A stretch of 64,000 bases of DNA from Agrypnia vestita. Lineage: Eukaryota > Arthropoda > Insecta > Trichoptera > Phryganeidae. The number at the start of each line of letters is the position of its first letter. Position 1 is the stretch's first letter. Positions 12,126 to 22,166 of the stretch are shown in pieces. The stretch spans positions 1-64,000 of the forward strand of contig JADDOH010023170.1 in NCBI GenBank assembly GCA_016648135.1, in the 5' to 3' direction. Under the pieces are notes generated by a model, which saw nothing but the letters and a program-made list of their open reading frames with translations, had not been told where the DNA came from and searched no databases. Position numbers and translations under genes: made by a program.

Positions 12126-13418
12126 TTAGGTCCTTACATATGAAATTGGCGTTTAGTATAGGAGGAACATAAAGCCGATTTTTTTTTATTATAATATATT
12201 TATTTAATCAAAGTATGTACCATTGCTATCTATGCACTTTTGCCATCTCATAGGTAGTTCATCAATCCCTTTACTAAAAAAACCATTCGGACGGGAATCA
12301 ATAAAATCTTTGAAGGCGGTTTGGACTGCCCCATCGCAGTTGAATTTTTTCCTTTGCAAGAAGTTATCCAAATTTCAAAAAAAATGGTAATCTGTTGGGG
12401 CAAGGTCCGGAGAGTACGGTGGATGTCTTAGACATTCCAATTGAAGCTCCTCTAATTTGGTAGCCGTCTGTTGTGCAGTGTGTGGTCTAGCGTTATCATG
12501 AAGCAGCAGTGGCCTAGAGCGATTAACCAGCCTCGGTTGTTTAGCAGCTAGCTTTTCCATCATGGTTTGCAGTTGCTGACAATAGACATCTGCCGTAATC
12601 GTCTGGCCAGATTTAAGAAAAGCTGTGTGTGACGACACACCACACTAGCCGCAGTCCACCAAACGCTCACAAGTAACTTTTTTTGGATCAATTTCGCGGG
12701 GGGCATTTTTGGCTGGGTTCGGCAGGGTTCAGCCATTGCGATGAGCGCTTCCGATTATTGTACAGGATCCACTTTTCATCACAGGTAATGATTCGATTTA
12801 AAATCCCTTCATTATTGTGCCGGTTGAGTAATGCAACGCAGCAGTCAACGCGCGTTTGTTGATTTGCTTCACTCAATTCGTGAGGTACCCACCTTTCAAG
12901 CTTTTTCACCTTACCAATTTGCTTTAAGTGGATTAAAACAGTTTTATCACTAACACCGCAGCCTGCAGCTAACTCGGATGTGGTTTGCGATGGATCCGCT
13001 TCCACAATAGCCTTCAATTCTTCATTATCAACTTTGGTCTCCGGCCGTCCACGGGGCTTGTTCTGCAGGTCGAAATTTCCAGAACGAAAACGTTGGAACC
13101 AAAAACGCACTGTGTTTTCTTTTGCGGCACCGTCGCCATACACATCATTAATCCTTCGAGCCGTTTCTGCAGCACTGGTGCCACGGTGGAACTCGTACTC
13201 GTAAATAACGCGATATTTCAAGTTCTTCATTTTGTAAACTGAGTGACGCAAAGAAAAAAACAATTGAGGAAAAAACAAATGAATTATAATTTCCAAAACA
13301 CAAATACATGAGTAAATAGCTGTATAAATTTGGATTTGGAATTCCTAACCAAAGAGAAGATATTTGAGATCAAATTTGCCAGTACGGCAAAACGCCAATT
13401 TCATATGTAAGGACCTAA
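12126..13418 (-). mobile_element. Full-length mariner transposon (1293 bp) with perfect terminal inverted repeats
   Basis: The element is bounded by 29-bp terminal inverted repeats (12126-12154 and 13390-13418) that begin TTAGGTCCTTACATATGAAA and are identical. It is flanked by the TA dinucleotide on both sides (12124-12125 and 13419-13420), the standard mariner target duplication. Length and layout (short UTRs, one transposase on the minus strand) are those of a complete mariner. The coding region is broken, so the copy is immobile unless helped in trans. Confidence 0.93.
12204..13230 (-). pseudogene. Broken mariner transposase (D,D34D family)
   Basis: The reading frame starts at MKNLKYRVIYEYEF (ATG at 13230) and ends NGTYFD just before a TAA at 12204. 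The amino-terminal half shows the two helix-turn-helix segments (RGTSAAETARRINDVYG and TTSELAAGCGVSDKTVLIHL, joined by a GRP linker) and the signature WVPHELSE. Catalytic residues are visible: the first Asp in TCDEKWI, the second in LLHDNARPH and the third in TDYHFF, 34 residues later. The frame is damaged: it shifts near 12715 (so the VSVWWT segment is in another frame) and again near 12630, and a TGA stands at 12375 right after YHFF. It therefore encodes no complete enzyme. Related insect mariners are about 340-350 residues long. Confidence 0.92.
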
Positions 13419-13420
13419 TA

Positions 13421-14465
13421 TATATATTGTTTGAATCAAGAATATTTCATATATTGCACTGGCCTCTGCTAGACATCTGTTGTTATTTTTTTCTCATTTA
13501 CAAGTTAGTGTACATAGATTTCCCAACTGGTAATGGTACCTCTATATTTTATTTTTCAAAGTGGAGTTTTTTAGCGATATTCCTTATTAACGTATATATG
13601 ATATTCTTTCGAATTATTACACATCTACTAGAATATGCCTGAAAATCAATATTTTCAATTTTTAACTCGTATCTTTAATTAATTAGACATCCCTCTGGGG
13701 ACCAAATCCAGTAACTGTTCTCAGAAGATACTTTTATATAAAAATATTGTTACAAATATAATTTATTTATCGCTGAAATCGTTGAGAAATAAAATTTCTG
13801 CAAAGTTGTTAAATATTTCTCGATGCCTCGATAGTGTGATATGTACCCACCAATCGTTTAACTTCCATATTGGCTGCCGATAAGTTTTGCTGCCGACAAG
13901 ATATCCGTAGACTGTTCTTAATTTACTTTGTTTAACTATATTCATGTGGCCTCTTTCACATTTTTAAAAATTATTATACTACACACAATACTACCTGTGT
14001 TCTGGCCTATAATTATATATTTCAAATGTTGGCAGATGCATGTAGGTGTCCTGATGAGGATTTATAACTATAAAAGTATGCCGGGCTGCATGACTGGATA
14101 GACCTGCTCCATTGTGTTTTTATATGAGATACAAAAGTAACTTTTGTCATCCCAGGGTGCACCAGTCGTAATTTTCAGCAAAATTAAAAATCTTGATAAA
14201 AATAATAAAAATGAATTATCAATAATATTATTAGTATTGTTACTTCACAAAAAGACTTATCAGCACACATTCTCTGATTAAAATAGCAAAATAAATGATC
14301 TGGAAAAATAAAATACAAAAATATATTTTTGGTTACTCAAAGATAACTTCATGCCATTGCCAAATTGTCATTGCCAAATTATGTAATTAAATATCAAACT
14401 GCAGATAAGTAAATAAATATATCTCACTAATGTGCTATAAATGAAAATCTTTGAAATATTGGTAT
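13421..14465. other. AT-rich spacer with nothing recognised
   Basis: Only short chance frames occur between the mariner and the ankyrin gene. It presumably contains the downstream flank of the ankyrin gene. Confidence 0.4.
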
Positions 14466-14467
14466 TT

Positions 14468-14473
14468 TTTATT
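14468..14473 (-). terminator. Polyadenylation signal candidate of the ankyrin gene
   Basis: AATAAA on the minus strand, 14 bp after the stop codon of the ankyrin-repeat gene. The short distance is plausible but unproven. Confidence 0.35.
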
Positions 14474-14486
14474 ATTACAAAATAGT

Positions 14487-15149
14487 TTAATTAAGCAGAT
14501 CCGCTACGTCTTCTATACCATCACTTTTTCTTTCAGCTAGAAATTTCACTATGCCTATATGATTATTGTCTGCAGCCATGTGAATAGCGAGATCGCCTAT
14601 TTCATCCGAGTTATTGATGTCAGCTCCATACTTATCGACGAGCATCTTGACCAGTGGTTCGTAACCCGCACGCGCCGCCAGGTGCAAGGCTGACCGGCTG
14701 TAATCACCGTTGTCTGTGGAATCCACATCCACTTTCACCTTGTCCAGCAGTTCCATAATTTTCGGAATATCGTTGGCCTTGGCCGCCTTCATAAGTTCAT
14801 CTACATTTTTATCATTTAAAATCTTTTTACCATATTGCATGTGCGCAGGATACCTTTCAACGATTAATTTCACAATATTTGCGTGATAGTTGTCGTAAGC
14901 GACTTGTGTAGGCACCTTGCCAGACTCGTTACAAATGTTGACATCCGCTTTGTAGTCGTCAATGAGACACCGCAGCATGTCGATATATCCTTTTGCGGCA
15001 GCAATATGAAGCGCAGTCTGTCCCTTGCCCTCTTCATCCACCGCGTTCACGTCCACCATTTTTGTTTTTAATATCTCCATTGTCCTCTGCAAGTCATTCG
15101 CTTTCACAGCGTTGAAAAAATTTTTCAAACATTCCACTCTTGAACCCAT
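14487..15149 (-). CDS. Intronless ankyrin-repeat protein, 220 residues
   Basis: A single uninterrupted frame of 220 codons from ATG (15149) to TAA. It contains ankyrin repeats: GQTALHIAAAKGYIDMLRCL around residues 43-62 and SRSALHLAARAGYEPLVKML around 150-169 are canonical, each followed by a weaker repeat (GKVPTQVAYDNYHANIVKLI and GDLAIHMAADNNHIGIVKFL). The protein is an internal duplication: each half starts with a (K)AAKANDxxxxMExL helix pair, then an inter-repeat DVNAVD or DVDSTD loop. There is no signal peptide or membrane segment, so a soluble protein-binding scaffold is the best guess. No other domain tells its partner. It lies alone among transposon debris. It may be a genuine single-exon gene, a retrocopy or an exon of a larger gene; the clean frame argues for recent constraint. 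The specific orthologue is unknown. Confidence 0.8.
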   Translation of the reverse strand: MGSRVECLKNFFNAVKANDLQRTMEILKTKMVDVNAVDEEGKGQTALHIAAAKGYIDMLRCLIDDYKADVNICNESGKVPTQVAYDNYHANIVKLIVERYPAHMQYGKKILNDKNVDELMKAAKANDIPKIMELLDKVKVDVDSTDNGDYSRSALHLAARAGYEPLVKMLVDKYGADINNSDEIGDLAIHMAADNNHIGIVKFLAERKSDGIEDVADLLN

Positions 15150-16100
15150 TTTTCTGCGATATTATAGTACAAATAAAATGTGATTATATAGAAAATAAAA
15201 GTGCTCCAGAGAGAATGTCAGATTAATTTAGAGTAGATGGGATTGAAAGAAATACTTAAAAAGAATTATTTACCTTGGACTGAACTCGGTACCAGACAAG
15301 CTAACATTGCTTTTATTTCAAATATTTTATTGAATGAAAGTAATACATATAAAAACACTAACAGAAATTTATCGGTAAAAATCTACTGTATGATATTATA
15401 TAAGATAAGAGAATTATTCAGAAAATGATTAGAAAATAGGTAGATAAGATAACGGGTTGCTAGGCTGACACACAGGTGGCAGTCACAATCAGCAAATAAT
15501 TCACAATATGTAATGGAACCCTGCTTGAAAGTTGTCCCAATAAATAACTATAATAATAATAGAATACATGGGACGGACAGTAACAAAAATATAATTGAAA
15601 AGTTAAGGACTCGCCTTAAAAAACTTTTATCCCACTTATTGATAAATATGACTCCTAAGTTCTCATCAGCTTTCCACAAACGTCTGTCTCAGAAAACCAG
15701 TGTCGGATTTATTTCTGTAAAAAAAATTAAATACAAATACACATTAGGATTTAATTGTTACTTTTAACATTGTGATTAAGAGTGGGAAGGGTAGAGGTTC
15801 GATGATTTATTTTGAAGAATTCTAAACTGGATAATTTGTTTGTATCCAAAACTGCATAAAAATATTATAAAATATTATCAGTTTTATGTTCACTACTGAA
15901 AAGTCTCTCGCTTTTCTCTGTCCATTCTTATTCATTTTTATATATTTCCTTAGATTTTGATAGATTTTCCAGTCCAACAGATTTTATCATGGACTTTCAG
16001 ACTCTGAACGATGTGGCCTGCCCATTTCCAAAACATTTTCTCATCATATTCTATCATAATACATCTTATGAGACCCCGTATCCGCTCGCTTATTTTCCTA
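15150..16100. other. Spacer upstream of the ankyrin gene, nothing recognised
   Basis: Contains the putative upstream region of the minus-strand ankyrin gene and short open frames with no recognisable motif. No TATA-box assignment is possible by eye in such AT-rich DNA. Confidence 0.35.
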
Positions 16101-16129
16101 CCTCACCCTTAATGCCTGGCGTACATATT

Positions 16130-16375
16130 TCTGTGCCTCTTCGCATTACTGTAAGTCTTTATGCTTCGACACAAAGTGACACGAGGTCTTGGAGGAAACT
16201 AGACATAGAAAAATTTCGAACCGATGTGAATGTGTCTCTGATTGGTTCCGATCAGACATAAATCAACTTGTTGATATATACAACACGACATTATCACATC
16301 TCTTTGATAAACATGTTCCAGTTACCACGAAATTATATAAAAATATGTGGAGCCCGACTGAAACAAGTTGATGAT
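16130..16375 (+). pseudogene. Non-LTR retrotransposon fragment (endonuclease-RT linker)
   Basis: The stretch reads RSWRKLDIEKFRTDVNVSL in one frame and continues in another as DINQLVDIYNTTLSHLFDKH followed by VPVTTK. The pattern R.w..id...F..d.......D.n..V..YN..L...LDkHaP..tK lies between the endonuclease and reverse transcriptase of Crack/L2/CR1-type LINEs. One frameshift near 16250 and the absence of flanking catalytic domains show it is a dead, truncated insert. Confidence 0.65.
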
Positions 16376-17098
16376 TAAATTACTTAGGACAATAATTTCT
16401 AAAGCCAGAGGCACATCCAAACAAACTGTTCGCGGAACAAATCTGGATTGCGATATGCCTTCGGACGCCTAAACATGATTTTTTTTAAATGAACTACCAC
16501 TATCTGAAACGAAAAATGATAACCAATTCATACTTCCAGCTTCCAGTGCTTACATACGACCGCGAGGCAGGGGCGCTCGCCAAGAGAGACCAAAAACTTT
16601 TGAAATATAAATATTCAAAACTGCATTACACTTCTCTTATTTTTTCAGTAATCGTGATAGAAATATGTACAAACAAAATAAATTATGAACTGAACCCGGT
16701 CGAAATTAAAACGTCAATATTCCAAAATTGAATATATTGAATGCTGTCATCACAGAATAAAGAAGATAAAGAACGCGCACTCATAAAGTCATGAATTCTA
16801 TGATTTTAACAGTCGCCACCTAGCGACCGTCACATACATTTAGCTTGATTTATTTATATATTTATCTGTTTAAATTAATATTTATTCCTGAATATGTAAA
16901 GGTTTTAAAATAAAATACGATAAATTTGAATTAAATATTTATTTACATCAAATCCGCCAATTCCATAATGAATATAATAAATTTTACAATAAAAAACATT
17001 TAGTATATGTTACATTAAAAAAATTTGATAAAGAATTTACTGAACAAATCAAAATAAAGGAAAACAATGACTTATTATTTAGTGATTATACCAAAATA
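16376..17098. other. Spacer with nothing recognised
   Basis: AT-rich DNA with short chance frames only; it carries a TAGCGACCGTCAC phrase near 16820 resembling common insect repeat tails, without a partner that I could align. Confidence 0.35.
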
Positions 17099-17099
17099 T

Positions 17100-17800
17100 A
17101 GTAGTGAATTGCAGAGTATGTTTCTTATCTATAACAAATCGTCGCTGTATATACAGGGTTATTTGGAAAACATTAAAAACCTCGTAGGACTATATTCCTG
17201 CCTTGATTATGAGTCGAAAATGTACAAGCTATCATGACCTAATATCAATAGTTATGGAGATATGCGACATCAAAGTTTGCATTTTTTTCAATATTTCTGA
17301 CTTTTTTATTGTAAAACGTTGGATTATCATTAAAGTAACTCATATCGATTACGAATAATTCATACACTTTAATACAGGCCAAATAAAATGATAAAAACCC
17401 TGAAAAATTCCAATTGGAATGTTTCCCGATTGGAATTCGAAGGTTTTTATTTTTTTTATTTGACTTAAACGTATTAAAGGGAATAAATTTCTCATATTTG
17501 ATATAAGTTACTGTAATAATAGTCCAACGTTTCACAAAAAATAAGTCATAAATATTGAAAAAAAAATGCAAACTTTGATGTCGTATATCTCCTTAACTAT
17601 TAATATCAGGTCATAATAGCTTGAACATTTTCCACTCATAATTAAGGCAGGAATGTGATCCTGCGAAGTTATTAATGTTTTCCAAATAAACCTGTATAAT
17701 AAATCCTATGTGACGTTTAGTACATTCTGAGATAAGCGAATAAAAACTGTTTTAAATAATAATTGCCCGGACTAGATTTTAAAAAATATTTAGAATATAG
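17100..17800. mobile_element. Composite: long-TIR MITE (17152-17696) inserted in a second repeat
   Basis: The inner element begins TACAGGGTTATTTGGAAAAC and ends, in reverse complement, TACAGGTTTATTTGGAAAAC; its inverted arms run about 150 bp inward and carry GACCTAATATCAATAGTTA and its complement. It is flanked by TATA/TA. The outer DNA on both sides (GTCGCTGTATA left, AATAAATCCTATGTGACG right) also occurs uninterrupted near 62170-62200 and, inverted, near 62385-62405. Related inner copies are at 28470-28987 and 48652-49132. No protein is encoded. Confidence 0.8.
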
Positions 17801-18250
17801 AATCAATAATAAAATGATGGTTTAAACAATTTCCATTAACACTATCAAATAAATCATTTATAAAAAGAACAAACTCCGATGTCTCCGAAGTCCCCTTGTT
17901 GATGCTCACACCAGCATGCATATTCAGAGATGCTGCTAGAGATCGGCTAAGAACCTGGGCTGCCATTTTCAACTTCATCTTCTTTAATTTATCTGGGAAA
18001 ATGAGAAAATCGGTTAGTTTTGTCAGTGAACTAAAAAAATTTCCATTTCTGCGCTGTACCCCGCTGTTAAAAAAATGACATTTTTGGTTAACATGTTGTT
18101 TCTAATATCCTTGAGTAAGTGTGGAGCATCAAAATGACAGACTATTTCCCTATCAAATAATTCAAACTGTACAATTTTGTTTTCTACATTCAGACGGGTA
18201 TATTTCTCTAAATCCGAGACATGGATCTATACGATATTTGTTATTCTCTA
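17790..18250 (-). pseudogene. THAP9/P-element-like transposase fragment
   Basis: Two blocks on the minus strand match the central region of P-element/THAP9 transposases. The upstream block (about 18080-18200) reads FELFDREIVCHFDAPHLLKD followed by IRNNML, the conserved PHLlK.iRN motif. The downstream block (about 17790-18035) reads SSLTKLTDFLIFPDKLKKMK, then LKMAAQVLSRSLAASL and a SEFVLFINDLFDSVNG segment, the usual LT..H..p....KMkv..AaQvlS.sva...FI...D.LFD.lN order. The two blocks are in different frames near 18050, where CAG/C could be a splice acceptor or a frameshift lies. No THAP finger or catalytic block is present, so it is a fragment. Confidence 0.75.
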
Positions 18251-18758
18251 GTGTTATAAGTGTGTAAAATACATATATTTACATGTGTTCCAAAACATTG
18301 TATGTGATGTAAATAATTACAATATTTTGGCAAGGGCCTTCGTTTAGAATAAAGATAAATATATTGTGAAGGAGAACAATATTTTAGCTCTTAAAAATGT
18401 GCCCGGAGGAGTTAAAATGTATTGCAATAAGCATATATCTTTATAACGGAAAGCTCAAGAGGTCCAATATTTTAACACATAATAGGTTATCTTTATTACA
18501 ATTCAGTATTTAACTACACTTTTATATACCATTAGATGGCTTCTATTTTTCATTTTTTAACGATTCACAAAAGATGGAAGTTTTTGCACATCCGTCATTG
18601 TTCTACGATCATGATTGTATGCTTGTATAATGTGCCTCCACTTGGCAGATTTTACAATACCTCGCTGTTCAAAAATGAATGTCATTTGTTCTGAACAGTT
18701 ACAATATTATTATTCATTATTTCCGTGCTCCCCAATATACATGTTAAAAAATATATAC

Positions 18759-18928
18759 CTCCAGAAATCTTCAACTGTATCAAATGCAGTAATTTCCTTT
18801 TGCACATCTTCCCAAATGGCGCATTTCAGTGGCTCGGCTCTACGTACCACAGCTTCCAAGAGTTCTGAAGTGGGTGCTTTATCAAAGAATCTGTCCCTTC
18901 TTCCTTATTAGGAGGATCAGCAGAGAAG
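18759..18928 (-). pseudogene. eIF4E-like exon with an internal frameshift
   Basis: Read on the minus strand after a TTTCAG acceptor, one frame gives SADPPNKEEGTDSLIKHPLQ continuing NSWKLWYVEPSH and then a stop; another frame, overlapping there, gives LKCAIWEDVQKEITAFDTVE and DFWR before a GTATAT donor. HPLQ..W.LWY, W-E-D-x-Q-x-E-I-T and FDTVEDFW are the hallmark cap-binding-protein motifs of translation initiation factor eIF4E. A one-base shift separates the halves. A possible first coding exon (19243-19272, MEVARAEEVQ then GTAAAT) does not join in phase. I found no later exons. It is best called a decayed or partial eIF4E paralogue; a base-call error at the shift cannot be excluded. Confidence 0.7.
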
Positions 18929-19242
18929 CTGAAATATTTCAATGTTAAATCAATAAACAAATAGCAATTTAAGAACACTGGTAAAAATTTATCTTACTTT
19001 CGAATTCGAAAGTCTAATTCCAAATTCTAATATGCTACGGTAAAAAAATAGTTGGTAAATTCTTTGGCTTCCGAAGAATATATTTAAAATAAAAATGTTA
19101 ACTGCCATAGCGACGTGAGAACGAAAATAGTTTGCTGTATGTGTCCGCCATTGAAGAATTTTTATCCAAATGCAAAGCTGGATTTAGATGAATAAGATTA
19201 AATCATTTATATGTACAATTTAGAGCATTGTTAAATATTTAC

Positions 19243-19272
19243 CTGCACTTCCTCAGCCCTAGCAACCTCCAT
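19243..19272 (-). other. Possible first coding exon of the eIF4E-like locus
   Basis: ATG GAG GTT GCT ... GTG CAG followed by GTAAATATT gives a ten-residue start (MEVARAEEVQ) with a good donor, 315 bp upstream of the eIF4E-like exon on the same strand. eIF4E genes often begin with a short, poorly conserved exon. The phase does not fit the HPLQ frame, which either fits the pseudogene view or means that the exon is spurious. Confidence 0.25.
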
Positions 19273-19855
19273 CGTGCTTTGTTTTCTGTTTTAAAGTTTC
19301 AATTCTCAATCCCGTTGTATTATCAACGACCTGTCAATGCAGGCGGTAGACGCCATAGAATAAAGAAAATGGCGACTGACAAGGAACCGGATATTACAGT
19401 TTATCAACGTCACGGCTATTCTATGGTTCGTGCCTTCTCTATTTTGTGGTTCGTGCACAAGATACAAAATGGCTGACGATAAACAATGCGTATGACGTCA
19501 CGGCTATTCTGTGGCGCTACCTTGTGGTGGTCACTCGATACTTCGAGTGCCCACCCCCTGGCTGTCATTGACCGTCATAGAAAAGAGAATACTTTAGACC
19601 ATAGAAATGATAAATATTAGGGATGGGTGTTGAATGGACGGACTAGTTTAAATCAACCGTTGACGTTTCATCGACGTGTCGACGGTTTACGTTTATCGCA
19701 TGGACTATTTGAATTCGTAGACGTAGACGACTAAACGAAGAATCCTTCGTTCGTAATTCAACCTTGTCCAAAGCAACGAGCGAGAGCAAGACAAAACGAC
19801 TCCGTTGATTTCGCTCTCATCTCACGCTGTCAACTTGTAAACGGCTCGACGGGTA

Positions 19856-21189
19856 TAGTCCGTCCAACTTATCTGGAGAATAAAGGAGGGCGTCCCAATC
19901 GTTGTGGTACTGCCCATAGTCTAAAAATTATCTCATTTGTAGGGAATTTTATGCAAAATCGTTTTTTCTTAAACAAGTTATTAAGCAGTATACGACACGA
20001 TAAAAAACAAAAAATGTAAACTAACGTACAAATAAATTTATCAAAATATACATTCGTAAAATACACAACGTCACAAAATGGCGTTTTTTCAAAATCAAAG
20101 AAAAATACAATTTTCAGGAAAAAAAACAAACAATAATAATTCTTTTAGGCCGGCGCCACATTACGCAGATCTTCCGCCGCGTTTTTTTCGTTGCGCCAAA
20201 TCGGCAAAGCAAATAGATCGACCGATCATCCGCGTAGTGTGTTTAATAAGCGCATATTGTATGGAAAGAAATGTAGCGATGTTCCACGACAGAAGAGTCG
20301 CGGCGGAAGATCCGCGCAGTGTGGCGCCGGTTTTATTCGGTGTCTCATACCTAATGATCATGACCACCATGTTTAACTCAGTAACACGTAAGGATATCAA
20401 TCGGTTTAGGGCCGTTGTATAAACTTGGTTTATAGTAATCTTTCGTTCAAAGCATAGATATTTTGCATTTTCCACCGATCAAACAACTCGCTCTCGTAAA
20501 AATCTATGCTTTAAATGAACTATTGCTATAAAGTAAGTTGATGCAACCAGTCTTTAATGTGCATAAATAAAAAAGTTTATTTTTGAAAAAAGATGTTTAT
20601 ACAAATGAACTCGTTAATGAATTATGTAATAAAAAGTATAAATAATAAAAATTCTATGTAAAAAATTATCGAATAAAATATGTTCTAAAACTTTTCCCAT
20701 CTTACGGCATCTAATTCAATTTTTCCACTTATCCTTGTTCTTTTTTTTCCGGGTGTAGATATTTTAATGCCTATTTCCACGGCCACTTTACCTTCTTTAA
20801 CTATTTTGTAAATTGCCGATTCAGAAATACCTGAAGAAATTTTATAATAGTAAAATAAAAAACTAAGAATGGGAAAATCATTTTAACTGCATGGCAGCAC
20901 TAACCTGAAGTGGCGGCAATAAGTCTATGAACAAAATCAAACGGTATAATTGGGGCTTTTAGACGTTGTTCCTCTTCAAAAAACGTGTGCATTTTCAAGA
21001 TTATTTCCCGAACATCGCTTTTAATGGTTTTTGGCATGGTGACAATCTAAAATTTTCTTAAAAAACTATCGAAACAGTCGTGAATCCCTCTGTAAACAAA
21101 GTTTCTCAAAGGTCTGTCAGCCGTAGATAATCCAATATGGCGTCGTTAGTTCCAAATTTGGCCATTCTTCAGATAAGTTAGACGGACTA
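19856..21189. mobile_element. Tc1-like non-autonomous transposon, copy 1 (nested in the hAT element)
   Basis: The ends are inverted repeats TAGTCCGTCCAACTTATCTG and, in reverse complement from the right, TAGTCCGTCTAACTTATCTG, with TA on both sides. A near-identical copy lies at 24161-25498. It contains a small two-exon reading frame (20685-21037, minus) and a diverged PIF/Harbinger-like MITE around 20405-20560 (GGGCCGTTGTAT... with ATCTATGCTTTAAATGAAC inside). At 1.33 kb it could once have held a transposase, but the DDE domain is absent. Confidence 0.8.
20685..21037 (-). CDS. 92-residue DNA-binding-only protein of the Tc1-like element (two exons)
   Basis: Exon 1 (21037-20905) starts at ATG and reads MPKTIKSDVREIILKMHTFF, ending ...HRLIAATS; exon 2 (20830-20685) follows a TTCTTCAG acceptor and reads GISESAIYKIVKEGK, then ISTPGKKRTRISGKIELD, and stops. 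The exons join in phase across a 74-bp intron with GTTAGT donor. The G-I-S-x-x-A-I-Y-K-I-V helix and the TPGKKR basic patch resemble the amino-terminal helix-turn-helix region of arthropod Tc1-like (DDE_3) transposases; that assignment is from memory of the family. No catalytic domain follows. In copy 2 (24161-25498) the start codon is ATA and a Trp near the end is TGA. It might bind the element ends; whether it is expressed is unknown. Confidence 0.55.
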
Positions 21190-21321
21190 TAACTGCATTT
21201 CAACTCAACAGTACACTACCATAGAGTGCAGTTCTGTGTACACGATACTATGACAGACTTGAAATTTGAATGCGCGCGTAGGGTGAGACAGGCTTAATCA
21301 TAAGCTATTATTTTTTATAGC

Positions 21322-21454
21322 AAAATTATTTTGTGGTGACATAATTATAATTGATATAAATTAATTTTGTAAACACCACTTTTTTTCAATAAAAAAATGG
21401 TGTTTACAAAGTTAATTTATATAAATTATAATTATGTCACCACAAAATAATTTT
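21322..21454. repeat. Fold-back element with ~64-bp arms
   Basis: The left arm (from 21322, AAAATTATTTTGTGGTGACA...) and the right arm (ending 21454) are near-perfect inverse complements separated by only a few bases around 21388. Transcribed, it would form a long hairpin. It lies in the right half of the hAT element, outside the nested Tc1-like copy, and carries no coding frame. Confidence 0.85.
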
Positions 21455-22166
21455 GGTATATTATTTTTTACTTGCAATTTGCGACGTTTCGGTGAATTCC
21501 CAATTTTACGCTGTATAAAATAAAACAATTCTGTTTAATTATTTTACACTTTATTTTCTTTTGTATAGATACATCATTGGAAAAAGTACGCCTTTGGATA
21601 ATTTAAATTTATCTCATAGAATTAGGAATTTAATGAAACAACTACACTCATTTGAAAAAAATATCAGCTTTTATCTACTCAGTTATTTTTGAAAGGGCTG
21701 CAAAATTTCTAGGTTATCTATGGGTTAACAAACTTTGATATTTTTATTTTATACGATGAAACTATTATTAATTAACAGTCGAAAAGGCCGGCTAGATATT
21801 TTTCTAAGATCAATATTTTATTCGATCGATCTCGACTTCTTAAATCTACCTGTAAATGGATGGTAAAATTTAATTTTAGCGGTTTTACTTTCCCCGAAAC
21901 TATATTTCTTTGAACTTCTGAAGTTTTAAAAAGTAACGTAATAAAAATAGCCAACGGTCGAGCAGTGTCGAGCCGTAGACACATCGTCCCATAGAACGTC
22001 CGCATAACGAAGTTGACGCGTCAACTAGTTGACGAATTCAACTATAGTTGACGAATTCAACTATAGTTAACGAATTCGACTAGTTGATCGACTCGTCGAT
22101 GGACGGAAATGGACGGTCTCGTTTCGTCGACGATAAATACGTCGACGACCCATCACTGTTAAATAT

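Larger units (their letters stand above)
19618..22158. mobile_element. hAT-type non-autonomous element, split by a nested transposon
   Basis: The left end reads TAGGGATGGGTGTTGAATGG and the right end, in reverse complement, CAGTGATGGGTCGTCGACG; TAG/CAG followed by (G/T)GATGGGT is a hAT-style terminus. The 8-bp flanks ATAAATAT (19610-19617) and TTAAATAT (22159-22166) differ at one position, consistent with an aged 8-bp target duplication. Subterminal regions are rich in GTCGACG motifs at the left and GACGAATTCAACTATAG repeats at the right (22020-22075). Removing the nested element (19854-21191) leaves about 1.2 kb without a transposase. Confidence 0.72.

Noticed and set aside
20078..20475. Several frames over 80 codons in the Tc1-like element on both strands
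   Set aside because: They overlap each other and the nested MITE, and do not survive intact in the second copy at 24.5 kb.
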